Below are positions 27,161 to 38,353 of a DNA stretch of 64,000 bases, piece after piece. The translations under genes and the position numbers were made by a program. The notes under the pieces are model-generated. The model was given only the letters and a program-made list of their open reading frames with translations. It was not told the DNA's origin and did no database searches. The stretch is from positions 64,840 to 128,839 of the forward strand of contig BGKB01000128.1 in assembly GCA_003116975.1 (NCBI GenBank), read 5' to 3'. Numbering within the stretch: the stretch's first letter is position 1; the number at the start of each line of letters is the position of its first letter. Origin of the DNA: Aurantiochytrium sp. KH105 (taxonomy: Eukaryota > Sar > Bigyra > Thraustochytrida > Thraustochytriidae).

Positions 27161-30100
27161 ATGGCAGCAACCCTCGAGGTCGAAGTGCGCAAGTGCACGT
27201 TCGCCAAACCGCTCAACTATTTTCTCTCTCTGCAATTAAACGATGGCGAGAAATTACGCACAGAAGTGGCCGACGCGTCGAGCAAACCAGTGTTCAAGAA
27301 CAACACGTTCCGCATGCGAGCGAATGCCGGCGAAGACCTCGCATTCCTTCGCATTGGAGGTTTCTTGATTGTTCGAAAAGATGGCGAAGCCAAAGGTCAG
27401 CCGTCTTTGCTCGGCAGCGGCGAAGTGGACCTTGTCGCCCTCGGGAGACAACTTGCAGGGGGCAAGAGCGTGCTCTGTGACGACGTAACGCTGCGCCGCA
27501 AGTCCAAAAAACAGGGGCAGGGAGAAATTGTTGTCGGCAAGGTTCAGCTGAGCATCCGAGCTCTCGATCCGCTCAATCCCACAGGCTTCGCAGACCTAAC
27601 CCCAACACTCCATCCGGACACATGTCTCTGTAACATGATAGTGCATCGCGCTCTCGTCAAATCCACAAGCGGCTTGCAGCCACCTCTCGATGCGAATCGT
27701 TGTCTTGCTGTGGAAGGCCGTGTCGTTTCAGAACAGGCGCATTTCTTGATGATGGCCTTACGAGAAGATCCGTCGCATCGAACAGAGTTCACGCAAATGT
27801 GGCCAATGCCGACCTGGCGCGGATCAATGCGCTCGCAAGCTCATCGTCGTCAGCGTCCGGATAACTTTGAACAATTCGACTGGAATGAAACAGACGTCTT
27901 TAGGATAGAACCGCGCATGGCAGAAAACAACAAAGCTGTGCGCATCGATCTTGTCGATCTTCCCGTGCCGGATGCCTACACAAACGGCGGCTTACCTCGC
28001 GGATCTTCCGACTCGACGCTGCACTCGCGAGCAGTCTCACCCCGGTTCGACCCGCTCATGTGGGAGAGCCGAGGCGGAGCCACGCTGGCGCTCGGCTTCC
28101 TGCGCAAGCTGCAACAATACAATCTTCGTTTACAATTCACTGATGAACTAGAGCTCGACCTCTCGGTGGAGCTTCAGCCTTCATTCAATGACAACTACAG
28201 ACTCTTCTCTGCCCAACGCAGCAATACGCACGCGACGCTGCGCCGTGTACACGTTCACGTGGTCGGCATTCAAACACCTCTTCACGCAGCTGTCTCGGAC
28301 TGTTTTGTGCGGGTCTCGGGAACTGCCAAGGACCCAAGTCTTGTTTTGCCTTCGGACCCGTTTGTGACTTGCAAATCGCTCCAAAGTATCGACGAGGATA
28401 TCGAGCCCTCACGCAAACCGCCAAAGGAGGCTCATGTCAGCCTGGAAACCTATCCTGTCGCCGAGCCATACAAGGTGACGGCACGATCCGGTCCCTTAAA
28501 AACGCAGACGCCCCGTTGGGACTGTATTTTTGAGTTTAACGCAGAAGGAGACTCGTTTGCAGACGCGATCTCTCTCGAGTTCTTTCGTGACGACGCCGTC
28601 AAGTTTGCGCAGGCATCCATTAATGTTCACGGTCTCGCCCGCAATGGCACAGTCCATTCGTTCAGCGACATTCCCTTACGGTCAGTGCGGGCAAAGCCGA
28701 AGGACCCTGATCCGGCTGCCACCGCTGCTGATCCAGAGGCGGAGGTCACGATCAGCCCAGAGACCGAGATCGAGGCCGAAACAAAGGTAGATCAAGACGT
28801 CGAATCAGAGGATCCGCCGACTTGTCAGCTGAATGTGCGCATTTGGGATTGCGCAGCGTATCTCGATCATTTGGGCAGCACGTTAGAGGAAAGGGCTTCA
28901 GGAAGCCCGCGCATTCTCTCCACACGTACCAGCGAATTTGGCGATGTCGAGAGCGCAGCGCCTTTATCAACGCGAAGTCCACGCCAACAAACCGCGAGTT
29001 CGGAATCAGCGCAAACGCCTCACGTGCCGCGTCTTCCTATTGCGTCTGGAGAGCAACCGCGACTCGAGAGAAGCAACACCAAGATGACACGAGCCAGCGC
29101 AGCTGATGGCGAAGAAGCGCGAACAAAGTCCCGCCGCCAGCGTTCGCCTCAGCAGCAACAGCCTGAGCGGGTCTCCGGTCGTTTGGAAGACCGACCCACG
29201 GTGCTGACTTCGCGAGAGCCGCCGACACCAGAGCTTACCCCAGTTCCTTCGCGCAGTAGTACTCCGTCCGAGCCCGAGGTCCATGAAGATGTCGGCCGTA
29301 ACGATAGTCATGCTAGCAGAAGACGTCGTCGGTCTACAATTGGTCGCAACGTGCCCGAGCTCCCCTTGCCAGAGAGTGGTGTCGATGAACACTCGTCGGC
29401 AGAAGCGATTCTTGAGGAGAGGCTTGCTATTGTCACGAGCGATGTGAAAAATAAGCAAGTGCTTATTGACAAACTCCTCGATGACCTTGATCAGCGTGCG
29501 GAAGCAATACGCATTTGTGGCGCTGAGATTGTGGAGCTACGCAAAGAAAAAGATGGAATCGCTCGTGCCAAGGATGCAGTAGAAGCTAGGCTCCGAGCCA
29601 TTGAAGAGGAGCGCGCCCAGGACGCAGCCGCGCTCGCGCAGGATATACAAAACATAGGTGATCCAGACGATCTCCGGCGACGCGTAACTCTTCTGGCGCG
29701 CAAGTATGCCAACGAAAGGAAGCGAAACCAGGAAATGATGGACCGTCTTGGTCGTGTGCAAGAGGTGGTGGACGATCATCGAGCGGCTGTGCAGCAGCTA
29801 GAGGAGCTGGAGCGCGCACACCAAGCGCAAGGGCGTGTCGTACTCGAACTTCAAGAGGAGAATGCCCAGCTTCAGCTTTTCCAGACGACCATCAAAACAC
29901 AAGAAAAAGTCATTGTCAAACTCGAGGACCTCCTCGAGTCCAAGCTTCGCGAGCAGAGCGCGATCGGCATGAATCCTGCAGTCCGCGAAGACCTCGAGCG
30001 GGAAATGGAACAATTGCGCAGTAGAAACAAAGATCTCGAGGACAAACTTTTGCACGGCGATCTTTTGAACATCAGTGGGGCGGATGATTTGCGTTCGCGC

Positions 30101-30346
30101 ATCAAAGACCTCGAAACACAACTTGAGGAAGCGCGCGCTACGTCCTCGTCCGTAGTCTCTTCTGCACGGGGAACGTCAGAGTCAGGGGTTGGCTCTGCTG
30201 TTGGCGACGGCAAAGACGAACGCATTGAGGCTCTCGAGGAGCAGCTTGTGCAAAATGCTAAATCCTTTGCTGGCGAAATTGCCAAAGCGCGCATGAAGAT
30301 CTTTGAGTACGAAGCAATACTTGATGAGAACGACAACACGTTTTGA
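27161..30346 (+). CDS. C2-domain coiled-coil protein
   Basis: 1,061 aa. Residues 1-135 look like an N-terminal C2 domain (MAATLEVEVRKCTFAKPLNY; beta strands ending GKVQLSIRALDP). A second C2-like beta-rich region is at about 365-505 (RRVHVHVVGIQTP ... TPRWDCIFEFNAEGDSF ... ISLEFFRDD). About 515-730 is disordered and Ser/Pro/Glu-rich. About 735-1055 is a long coiled coil in several segments. C2 plus coiled coil is common in centriolar, basal-body and transition-zone proteins (CEP120, C2CD3, RPGRIP1 groups), but the order here does not let me choose one. The C2 Asp ligands are not conserved, so calcium-independent contact is more likely. The ATG context (GGCGATGGC) is good. It ends 175 bases from a convergent gene. 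Confidence 0.7.
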   Translation: MAATLEVEVRKCTFAKPLNYFLSLQLNDGEKLRTEVADASSKPVFKNNTFRMRANAGEDLAFLRIGGFLIVRKDGEAKGQPSLLGSGEVDLVALGRQLAGGKSVLCDDVTLRRKSKKQGQGEIVVGKVQLSIRALDPLNPTGFADLTPTLHPDTCLCNMIVHRALVKSTSGLQPPLDANRCLAVEGRVVSEQAHFLMMALREDPSHRTEFTQMWPMPTWRGSMRSQAHRRQRPDNFEQFDWNETDVFRIEPRMAENNKAVRIDLVDLPVPDAYTNGGLPRGSSDSTLHSRAVSPRFDPLMWESRGGATLALGFLRKLQQYNLRLQFTDELELDLSVELQPSFNDNYRLFSAQRSNTHATLRRVHVHVVGIQTPLHAAVSDCFVRVSGTAKDPSLVLPSDPFVTCKSLQSIDEDIEPSRKPPKEAHVSLETYPVAEPYKVTARSGPLKTQTPRWDCIFEFNAEGDSFADAISLEFFRDDAVKFAQASINVHGLARNGTVHSFSDIPLRSVRAKPKDPDPAATAADPEAEVTISPETEIEAETKVDQDVESEDPPTCQLNVRIWDCAAYLDHLGSTLEERASGSPRILSTRTSEFGDVESAAPLSTRSPRQQTASSESAQTPHVPRLPIASGEQPRLERSNTKMTRASAADGEEARTKSRRQRSPQQQQPERVSGRLEDRPTVLTSREPPTPELTPVPSRSSTPSEPEVHEDVGRNDSHASRRRRRSTIGRNVPELPLPESGVDEHSSAEAILEERLAIVTSDVKNKQVLIDKLLDDLDQRAEAIRICGAEIVELRKEKDGIARAKDAVEARLRAIEEERAQDAAALAQDIQNIGDPDDLRRRVTLLARKYANERKRNQEMMDRLGRVQEVVDDHRAAVQQLEELERAHQAQGRVVLELQEENAQLQLFQTTIKTQEKVIVKLEDLLESKLREQSAIGMNPAVREDLEREMEQLRSRNKDLEDKLLHGDLLNISGADDLRSRIKDLETQLEEARATSSSVVSSARGTSESGVGSAVGDGKDERIEALEEQLVQNAKSFAGEIAKARMKIFEYEAILDENDNTF

Positions 30347-30521
30347 GAGAAATTCCACGACACACAGTCGACACAAAATTCCGTGGATCAGCTCGCAACG
30401 AGTTTCCCTCTCTCGTAATTTACGCTCATACATTGAGCAAGATCGATCGATGCTCATGTACTGAGAGCGACATTGACTGATGTTCATGTTCTGGGCAAGA
30501 AACAGAAAAAAAAATGCGCTA

Positions 30522-31517
30522 TCATGTGTTTGGAGTTGGAAATCGATGAGGAGCAATCCCGAAGGAAAGAAGCTTGGAGGCAGTTCCGGAGAACTTCGCG
30601 CTTCCCTTGACGTTTTGCGGCGGAAAAACTGTAGTGTGAGCAGTGAACTTGCCAAGAGTTTTCGTGTGAGCCGTACTACTTTCGGACTTTGCTGTAGCTG
30701 ATTCAGGAAAAGCATTAGGATCCACTTGAAATCTTCCTAGTGCAGTTGATGGCGGTTTTGCGGGAACAGGCAGACCTGATGCGCACTGCGCGATTGGGGG
30801 AAATGATCGTTGTGTGTGAACCTGAAAAGCACGCAATGATTTTCTTTGAGACGAGCACTGTTCGGCATGCTGCATTTGAGAGGATGACTTTGACGACGGA
30901 GGAAAACAGCGAGGCGCTGCACCAAATTTGACGAGTCCACGGGTCCTGCTCGAGGAAACCTGACGGTCCGCAGGTGGGAAGTGAGTCGTCGAAATGCCGA
31001 ACGGCGCGAGTCCATTTTGCCGCACTGACGGGTTCTGATCGGGAGGAAATTTGGCTGGGTCCGCACGGAAACGCACAATCAATGATTCGTGAGCGCCTGT
31101 GCGAGCATGGTCCGGGGAGTGCTGCAAGTCATTCTGCGCGCGAGACGCATTAATTGTGGCCACTGCAGGCTCGTCGCTGTGGGAAGATTCTTTCTGCTGC
31201 TGAGGCCGTGGTCTGCCAGGCAAGCCCTGCAGGTGCACTGCGAACTTGCGAAGACGGGCGACAGGTCGCACGGCCCATGGATTCCGGAGCTCTGATCCCT
31301 TTTCTTCATCTTCAAAATCGGGCAATCGTGGCTTTTCCTCAACGCTCGGGCCTTGGAAGCGATGGAGGAGCACCCGTTTTCCAGGGCTGCACCCACCTTC
31401 GGGCTCTGGCGTATACGTTTCATAAAAGGTTTCGAATTTTTCCTTTCGCTTCTCGCGCAGCCTTCGCTTGCGTTCGGCTAGGCTTTCCTCGTTTCCTGCA
31501 GCTTCATTCTGCGTCAC
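30522..31517 (-). CDS. FPP-repeat protein of unknown function; first exon unresolved
   Basis: 331 codons are open, but the first (31515-31517) is GTG and there is no usable in-frame ATG, so a 5' exon is probably missing. Residues 12-40 are a basic helix (AERKRRLREKRKEKFETF). From about 145 to the end the protein is built of seven degenerate repeats with core L-x-x-F-x4-6-x-x-F-P-P (examples: VRFRADPAKFPP, APFGISTTHFPP, VKFGAAPRCFPP, GKFTAHTTVFPP, LSFGIAPHRFPT), spaced 24-33 residues by Ser/Gln-rich linkers. A weak earlier copy is LRKFAVHLQGLPG. Such regular short motifs suggest multivalent binding to one partner. I recognise no family. Candidate upstream exons are at 31562-31605 (donor GTAGGT) and 31681-31743 (donor GTAAGT). 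Confidence 0.6.
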   Translation of the reverse strand: MTQNEAAGNEESLAERKRRLREKRKEKFETFYETYTPEPEGGCSPGKRVLLHRFQGPSVEEKPRLPDFEDEEKGSELRNPWAVRPVARLRKFAVHLQGLPGRPRPQQQKESSHSDEPAVATINASRAQNDLQHSPDHARTGAHESLIVRFRADPAKFPPDQNPSVRQNGLAPFGISTTHFPPADRQVSSSRTRGLVKFGAAPRCFPPSSKSSSQMQHAEQCSSQRKSLRAFQVHTQRSFPPIAQCASGLPVPAKPPSTALGRFQVDPNAFPESATAKSESSTAHTKTLGKFTAHTTVFPPQNVKGSAKFSGTASKLLSFGIAPHRFPTPNT

Positions 31518-32080
31518 GTTGTCACCCGCTGTCAGTAACCACGAACCTCTGGTCCACCTACCTCGTCGTCTCGTCGTCGTTGTCGCCGTCGCCCCGCCCC
31601 GCCATCTTGCGGCTCTTTCGCTCTCTGTCTTTGCCGTCTACGCGCGAGCGCACAAGGCGAGACGAAAGGGCTCAACTTACCCCTGTTGCACTCGCTGAAC
31701 GCGCGCCCCGAAGGCTGCGCGCGCGCCAAGACCGAAGTTGCATGGCCGTCTGTCCTCGCGTCGCGGCAAGGCTGGTTTTGCTCGTCGAGCTCGTCGTCGG
31801 TCTCTGCTTGCCACGGTCCGTCAACTCATGGGTCAGCCAGGCCCTTTGGCTGTCAAGGCGCAAGGGGCCGCACCGGGGCAAGACTATGATCTTGCTGACA
31901 GCTAGTAAGTAAGCCTGCCGATGCAATGAACTGCAAGCCGTCCCTTCGGGCGCCTAAGAAGATTTGGAATTCCCCAAAGAGAGGGCAAATGAATGACGCA
32001 GCATTGCTTGGATACAAAGCTCGTACTTCGTGGTGACTTCTTTTGTTGTTGTGTTCTGATTTTTGTTTTTTACCTTCAAA
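31518..32080. other. Intergenic region with candidate first exons of the FPP-repeat gene
   Basis: About 560 bases between two minus-strand genes. On the minus strand, an ATG at 31605 opens 44 coding bases ending AG|GTAGGT, and an ATG at 31743 opens 63 coding bases ending GGG|GTAAGT. A CTGAC branch-point-like motif lies near 31529-31535, and CAG acceptors follow it. The upstream part holds the 3' UTR of the chromatin gene. Confidence 0.4.
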
Positions 32081-35000
32081 TTAGAGAGCAAATCCGTCCA
32101 TGGACCAGGGGATAACATCCGAGCACATGTCAGGGTCGGTTCTGTCCATGCGGCCTGCGCTGACCTTTGCGAGGTGAGACTTGTCGAAAATCCTGAGAAC
32201 GTTGGCGGCGCTCTCGCGCCAGCGCTCATCTTGAACGCGGTAGCAATCCGACTTTGCCCAATCGACGGCAAGCATACGCGTTGGGTCGTTCGGGCCAAGC
32301 GAGATCCACTCGGTTAGAAGCGGATTGAAGGCGTATATGATGCGATAGGGGGTGTCCGCATGGTGCGTAAAGTCCACCTCGGAGATCTTGGCAGGAAACC
32401 AGCCCACCGGATTTCCCGCAGGATACTCGAGCCTGGACATGACGATAGTGCCAGCCGTATACACTGCAACGCGATCCTTGATGACGCGCTCACTTTTCAC
32501 GAGACGGAGCTCCACACCGTCGCCAGAGCACAGCGGACAGATGAATTCACGCATCCTCTCGCCGTCTCGCTGCGAAATGTCAAAGTCAAAACAGCGTGGG
32601 TGGATCCACCCATTGCAAGCCCCAGTCGCCTTGGAGCACTGCAGATACCACCTACCCTCGCCCTCCATCTCGCTATCGTAGCCTTCGGACTCGCTGGCCG
32701 CCGCACTAGCATCATCATCTCCGTTGCGACGCTGACACATGCAATACATTTTCGAATCATTCGTCTGCCGCGGCGTATTCAAGGCTGCGCGCCCCGCCAA
32801 CTTGCGACGCTTGCGCTTCTTGCGCCCAGGGCCCGCGCGACTGCTGACGCTTTGCGTTTCGTCTTCCTCGAGCGCAGTGTCGCCTTCGCCAGCAGCGTCC
32901 TCGGCCGCAGCCGATGTTGCTTGCGGGCGCCACTGCAAATGAGGGGCCTCGAGGTACTGATGCGAAGCAAGTTCGTCTTCTCGGGCGGTCAGGGCAGGCG
33001 GAGGCTGTTTCTTGGCGCGGAGCGCACGGATCTCCGAAAGCAGAGAATAGCTCTCTTTCATTTTTTGCTGCCGACGCGACTCACGCACGGAGCGGTAGAG
33101 CTTGCGATACACGTGCAGGTTTTCAAAGCTTGTCTCCTCATTATCCTCGTCAATGCCGCTACGCATGTCGTCATCGTCGTCGTCATCGTCGTCCATGTTG
33201 TTTTGGTCCTGATCGTCTTTGTTGCCTCGGCCCGCCTCCCCACTATCGCGGTCATCATCGCCGCCAGCACCACTACCGTTGCCACTTCCTGTTTCTGTAA
33301 TCGCCGCCGCGGATCCGGGGGGAATGTAAAAGATTGAGTACCAGCCCGAGTCTGACCGAACGTTCGGATTCACGCGCCGCTTAATTTCGATTGACCACAG
33401 CGAGGGACTCGCGTACTCGCCGTCCGTTACGCAGTCAACAATGATACCATCGGTGCGAAGATCTGCCCAAAACTCGCGCCCCTTGTAACGTACGCGCAGC
33501 ACACGTTTGCCGGGCCGCAAGACCTCTGCGTCAATCAGATTCTTCATGGTTTCATCCTTTTTCGAGCTGCGCACAGCCGGGAGCGGGCCAGCATTAGCCA
33601 GCTTGACGCCTGGAGGGAGGCGCGAGGCATCTTCGTCTTCGAGCTCGCTATCACTCTCAATCTGCAGCTCAAAAAACCCTTGTTGGCGCGTCGCCTGCTG
33701 GCGTGTCGAGATGCGTCCGCCGCCGCGGCGCGAGCCCGGCTCTGCGCTCGACCATGGAGCCGTAGTAGTCGCTGGGCCTTGACCTGCGACGCCAAGATTT
33801 GCGACGCTGCTCCGAGTGGAAGATCCAAAGTTCGCAGGGAGCGAGGTCGAACACATTGAGTTCGTACGCTGCAGGTTGGCGCCAGAGGAAGTGCTGGCTA
33901 CTGCCCCAGTCGTCACAGAGGATCGCCGCGAGGCGCGACCGCTGGGCGCTGCATCGCCAGCGATGATTGGCTTCCCCGCGGGCGCGCCGGCGGCACCCTG
34001 CTCGGCGAGCTCTAGAGCCTGCTTCTTTTCCTGATACCTTGCCCGAATAGAGTCGAGAGTCTTGCCACGAAACACAATCGAGAGCCAGCCATTGTCCCCA
34101 CTCAGCTTCGGGTTCGTTTTGCGCTTGCAGTGCACGCTAAAGCTGGACACCGAGTCAAAGACGATCCCGTCGCAAAGAATAGTACCATCCGGATTCAAGG
34201 TCGCCTGGGTCAGGTTGTTCTGATACTCGACCAGCAAGACACCCTCGCCAGGCTCCAGAAACCCAAGCTTGATCATATCGAGCAGAATACCGGGCACGTT
34301 CTTTGGTGTGCGAAGAGGAGTCGTCGCGCCCGAGGAGCTTCCGGCGAGGATGCCCGTTCCGACACCGGTATCAAGGTTACTTGGGCGTGCCCCCGCACCG
34401 TTCTCGGCCAAATCTGTTCCTCGCGGCGACATGTCTCCGCCATGCCCATCTTCATCGGCAGCATTGTATTCAGGGGGTAAGCCCGCGTTTGTCCCCTCTG
34501 TGACAAAAGCCTTCCAGCGGGCGTACTCGGGCATATCCTTGTACTGCTTGTAATAGTACGCGATGAGGTCGTGCGGAGACTTGCCGTTGTTGCGGAAGAT
34601 CGGGTCATTCCTATAGATTGAAATGAAGTCCTTTAGACTCTCGTACATGCCCTTGTTGAAAGCGCGGCGTTCAGCGGGCGTCCAGTCGAGGGTCGTGTCG
34701 GCGCGATCGTCCGCGTCGATGGGCAGGGGTTCTGGTTCGTTGTGCATGAGCTTGTTCCACGCCCCGATGCTGCCCTTACCCTTGCCCACCAGCAGAGGGT
34801 CCTTCACCTTTCGGAGCATTGCTGGAATTTCCACCTGAAAGTCGTTACCCACACGAGCGCCAGGGCCTTGCGGCAGAATTGTACCGCCATCTTTGATCGC
34901 ACCAGGAGGCATCCCTGCGTTGGCATCAAGTTCTTTCAGGGCAGCGAGATCGTCCTTGAGCGCCGCAGACGTGCTGTCTGCGGCCGAGGATCCGATAGAG

Positions 35001-36018
35001 TTGCGTCGGCTTGCTCGTCCGCCTCGCTCGCTGCCCTCGCCAGGAAGGCCACTGCGACTGACCTCATGTCCAGCCGCTCGGTCCTTTGATGCGAGCGCGC
35101 TGTCGGCTTCGTCATTGTTCTTGTCGTTCTTGGTATTATCAATGTTGTCGGCACGCTCATCGTCGTCGTCGTCGTCTTCCATCGCGTCACCATCATCACC
35201 CTTGCGAGAGCGGCTACTACGCCTGCGACGCTTGCCATCCGCAGGGTCCGCATCAGCGGAAGCTTCGCCCGAAAGATCGCGATGGCCTCCGATGGCCACC
35301 GCCGCCGCTGCGTCTGCGGCGCTATCGGTGGAGCGTTTACGCTTCGCCACTACGCGCGGAGACATGACGTGCGGGTGGTGCTTGTCGCTGTCGAAAATCG
35401 ATGCCCCTCCGGGCGGTTTGCGCACCGACTTGGAAGGCTCATTGGGAAATGGGCATTCGTTCGCCGTGCGCACGGTTTCGCTGGTGGGCGGGCCCGCGCC
35501 AAAGACGGGTGATTGCGATCGTGAAGCTGCGAGAATGTCGCCTGGCATGCTCGAGCCGTCGTCGCTGCGCCGCGGGGACCCCTCGCCAGGGGCACGTTCG
35601 CCTCGCACAGCAGAGTTCCACGAAAAGACGGTCTCGTCCTTATGGTCCATGCCACCCACTGCGCCGGCGGACCCGCTTCCAGACTGCGCAGAGAGTCTTC
35701 GCTGCCTCGGGGACATCCCGTTCCAGATACGTGGGGACCCTCCCAAAAGCATGCGGCTACTTGAACCAGGAGAGAGACTTCCGTGGCGCTGGCGCGGATG
35801 AGCAGTCCCTGCAGGAGGCTCGTCGATGGCCCACTGTGCGCTGGACGTGCGTTCAAGTGGCGCAAGTGCCAAGTCTTCTGTCTCTGACTTGGTTCCGACA
35901 CGAGCCAGGCCTGTATCCTCCTTTACAGCAGCACTTGCGGCATTTGAAGCTGCAGTTGCGGCATCAGCAGCTGCAGGAAGACTTGCATCAGCCGCTTTGG
36001 TCGTTTCGGCAGCATCGT

Positions 36019-36056
<38 letters not shown>

Positions 36057-36820
36057 ATAGCAGGAGAGGATGACGTCACTTTGCCATTCTTCGTCTCTTC
36101 TTTGATTGCATCTGCGACGGGGTCCGAGTCTTTGTCTGTCTTCTTTTTCTTTTCCTCCTCCTCCTTTCCCTCTTCTTCTACTTTGACGGCCTTGTCGCCG
36201 ACCTTTGTGATATCAGACTCACTCTTTAATCCGAGGGAATCCTTGGCGCTGGCCGCAAGAGCTTTCTCGACACTTGAGGTGTTCTCGGAGGACTCCGTTT
36301 TCGCAAGTTTCGTCACGGATTTTGTATCCTCATCTTTCGGCCTACTTGTACTCTTCACAGGGCTCACAAGGTCGCACGCTTTGACACTGCCAGCGCCGCC
36401 CATTACGGGTACAGGGTCCCCTTCACGTCTGATACAAAGCTGATTTGAGAGTCTGTTCTTGAAGTGCAGCTCCACCATGCCTTCTCTACTCCAAAAGAAG
36501 GTGTCTCCAGTCTTGATTTTGAGCCGCGTGGAGGGCTTTGCGCTATTTTGGTAGTACGCCATGGCGTTCTGTCCTTGGCAGAGGCATTCGAGCCCCCTGG
36601 GACGCCCTGTAACACGGAGTTGTTTCCGGCTCACTTTCATGTCTTCGATGCCAAGCAATGATTCGGTCATGCTAGGGTAGTCTCGACCGATAATTTGCTC
36701 CTCTCCGATTGCGATTCGGCGAAGAGCCTCCGTTTGTCGCGATGGATCGAAAACAACCCAGACTGTTGTCTTGGCTGGCGGTGATGCGGATGCATCCTCG
36801 CCGTCCTTATTGTCGGACAT
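32081..36820 (-). CDS. Chromatin protein: FHA-like, SANT, two RAMA domains, PHD, Tudor-like
   Basis: 1,579 aa. About 15-125 is an FHA-like domain (EQIIGRDYPS, KVSRKQLRVTG). About 125-690 is disordered, with poly-Ala and Asp/Glu runs and basic stretches such as KRRRRSSRSRKG. About 705-775 is a SANT/Myb-like domain (WTPAERRAFNKGMYESLKDF, DLIAYYYKQYK). About 840-930 is a RAMA domain (LLDMIKLGFLEPGEGVLL ... ATLNPDGTILCDGIVF ... NGWLSIVFRG) and about 1092-1177 a second (LIDAEVLRPGKRVLRVRY ... GWYSIFY). About 1355-1437 is a PHD finger (YCMCQRR ... CNGWIHPRCFD ... FICPLCS). About 1440-1520 is a Tudor/chromo-barrel-like region (VGWFPAKISEVDF). RAMA domains are linked to modified-base or DNA-methylation systems. 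A nuclear reader of DNA and histone marks is inferred. Start is the ATG at 36820. Confidence 0.8.
36019..36054. repeat. (CAG)n tract encoding poly-Ala on the minus strand
   Basis: About 12 uninterrupted trinucleotide units inside the chromatin gene, read as alanine codons. Likely length-variable. Confidence 0.9.
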
Positions 36821-37083
36821 CTCGTGATTGTGTTTCGCCCGCTAGGAAATAAGAAGGTGGAAGGGACACCACGAGTCTTTGCTCTTCGGAGCAGAGACAG
36901 CGTCAGAAGCGGAATCTCTTGGCCTTTGTCTGTACCTGCTCGCCTTGAGAATAGTTGTCGTTCTTGTTGGTCTGTCCTTTTCTCCCCGCCTTGAACCCCT
37001 CCAAAAGAAGAAAGAAAAAACACTTCACACGCTAGCAGGTCGCAACGATGCTGCGGCTGCAAAGGGAAAAAGCCTCCCTTTCC

Positions 37084-37084
37084 T

Positions 37085-37116
<32 letters not shown>

Positions 37117-37118
37117 TC
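37084..37118. repeat. (CTTT)n microsatellite
   Basis: About eight to nine perfect CTTT units, about 265 bases upstream of the chromatin gene start. Confidence 0.92.
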
Positions 37119-37264
37119 CCAGGCAGGCCAGCCTCCCAAGCGCGGAGACGCAGCGCCCGCGTAAATGCCGGTGACGTTCCGCGTTGTGCCTCTCGCGCGC
37201 TGGGGCGTAAGCGGCCGCGCCCAAGGTCCGAGGTCGCGGCCGCAAAGTCCACGCGGCGTTAAGA

Positions 37265-37335
37265 ACAGCAAGAGCAGGCAGCAGCAGCGGCGGCAGCAGC
37301 AGCGGCAGCAGCAGCAGCGGCAGCAGCAGCAGAAG
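37265..37335. repeat. (CAG)n/(CGG)n interrupted trinucleotide repeat
   Basis: GCAGCAGCGGCAGCAG units in an intergenic setting; both strands are open only because of the repeat. Confidence 0.85.
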
Positions 37336-38353
37336 CCGCAAACCGGCAACAGGAGCCGTGAAGCCTCGCAAACCTGGCGACGGCCGCTTCCGGTGTCGCC
37401 GGCGCTTTTGCTGGGCCGCGCTTGCGGGAGCTCTCGCCCTTTCGCCGCGGAAGGCGCAAAAGAGCGCCGCGAAGAGCGCGCAGCGGCACCGCGACGTGCG
37501 CGGCCGAGACGAGGTTTTGGTTTTGGTTTTGATTTTTTGTTTTTGTTTTGATTTGCTCGATCAATCAATGTCGCTCCGAAAGCGAAAGAGAAAGAAGGAA
37601 TGGGATATACTTGACTTGCCGGTATACCCTATATATACTGCACTTGCTATACACAATGGCTTATTCGAACCGTCGCAGCAGCAGCAGCGATTGACCGTGA
37701 CGGTGACGGAGTCAGAGAGAACCTTGCAAAGGCGCAACTGCAGGGTCGCTGTGTAAGATCCGCTGGACCTGGTGGTGACGAGCACGTTATAAGGATGAAT
37801 TCTATGGATTATTGGGACACTCGCTCGCCGATCCGCTGCAGAAAAACGTTTGATTTGTTTTCTTTCAAGTTTTTTGTTTTTTCTCCTTTGTTTTGTTTTG
37901 TTCTGTTTTGTTTCGTTTTGTTTTTGCTTCTTCTTTTTTCTTCACTGTCAGGTTGAGTGAAAATCGCAAATTTTGCTCTCTGCATACTTTGGGACTTTTT
38001 TATCATGCGTTTGGTAGTCGTCTCAGCATGAGAGACAGAGCGCAAACTAAACTAAACACAAAGCAGGACCTTCACATGAACTTGAAAGAAACAACCAAGA
38101 TGCCGTGAGCATGCGTGGATTCCGTAAGGAAAAACTTCGATTGTGATAAAGGCTATCTCTCCTCCGTTTCCAGTAAGGTTGACCTAAACTTCTAGACTTT
38201 TACGCCAAGGTCTAGGCCTTTCAAAGCATAAAAAATAGAAGAAAAGATGATTCTGGCCCAAGCCAATTGGACCAGCCTGTCTGAGCCTGACGCAGGGAAA
38301 AAGGCCACTCTCTTTTTGTTCCTCACTTTGCAAAATCCAGCGAGGTAATCAAA

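Larger units (their letters stand above)
36821..38353. other. Long intergenic region, microsatellites, no gene seen
   Basis: 1.5 kb upstream of the chromatin gene and downstream of the deacylase-EMAPII gene. It holds (CTTT)n at 37084-37118, CAG/CGG-rich repeats at 37265-37335, and T-rich GTTTT runs at 37509-37553 and 37886-37926. Open frames on both strands are low-complexity Arg/Gln/Leu without domains. No tRNA-like promoter boxes seen. Confidence 0.55.

Noticed and set aside
36667-38045. Open frames on both strands in the 36.8-38.3 kb gap
   Set aside because: Translations of (CTTT)n, (CAG)n and GTTTT repeats.
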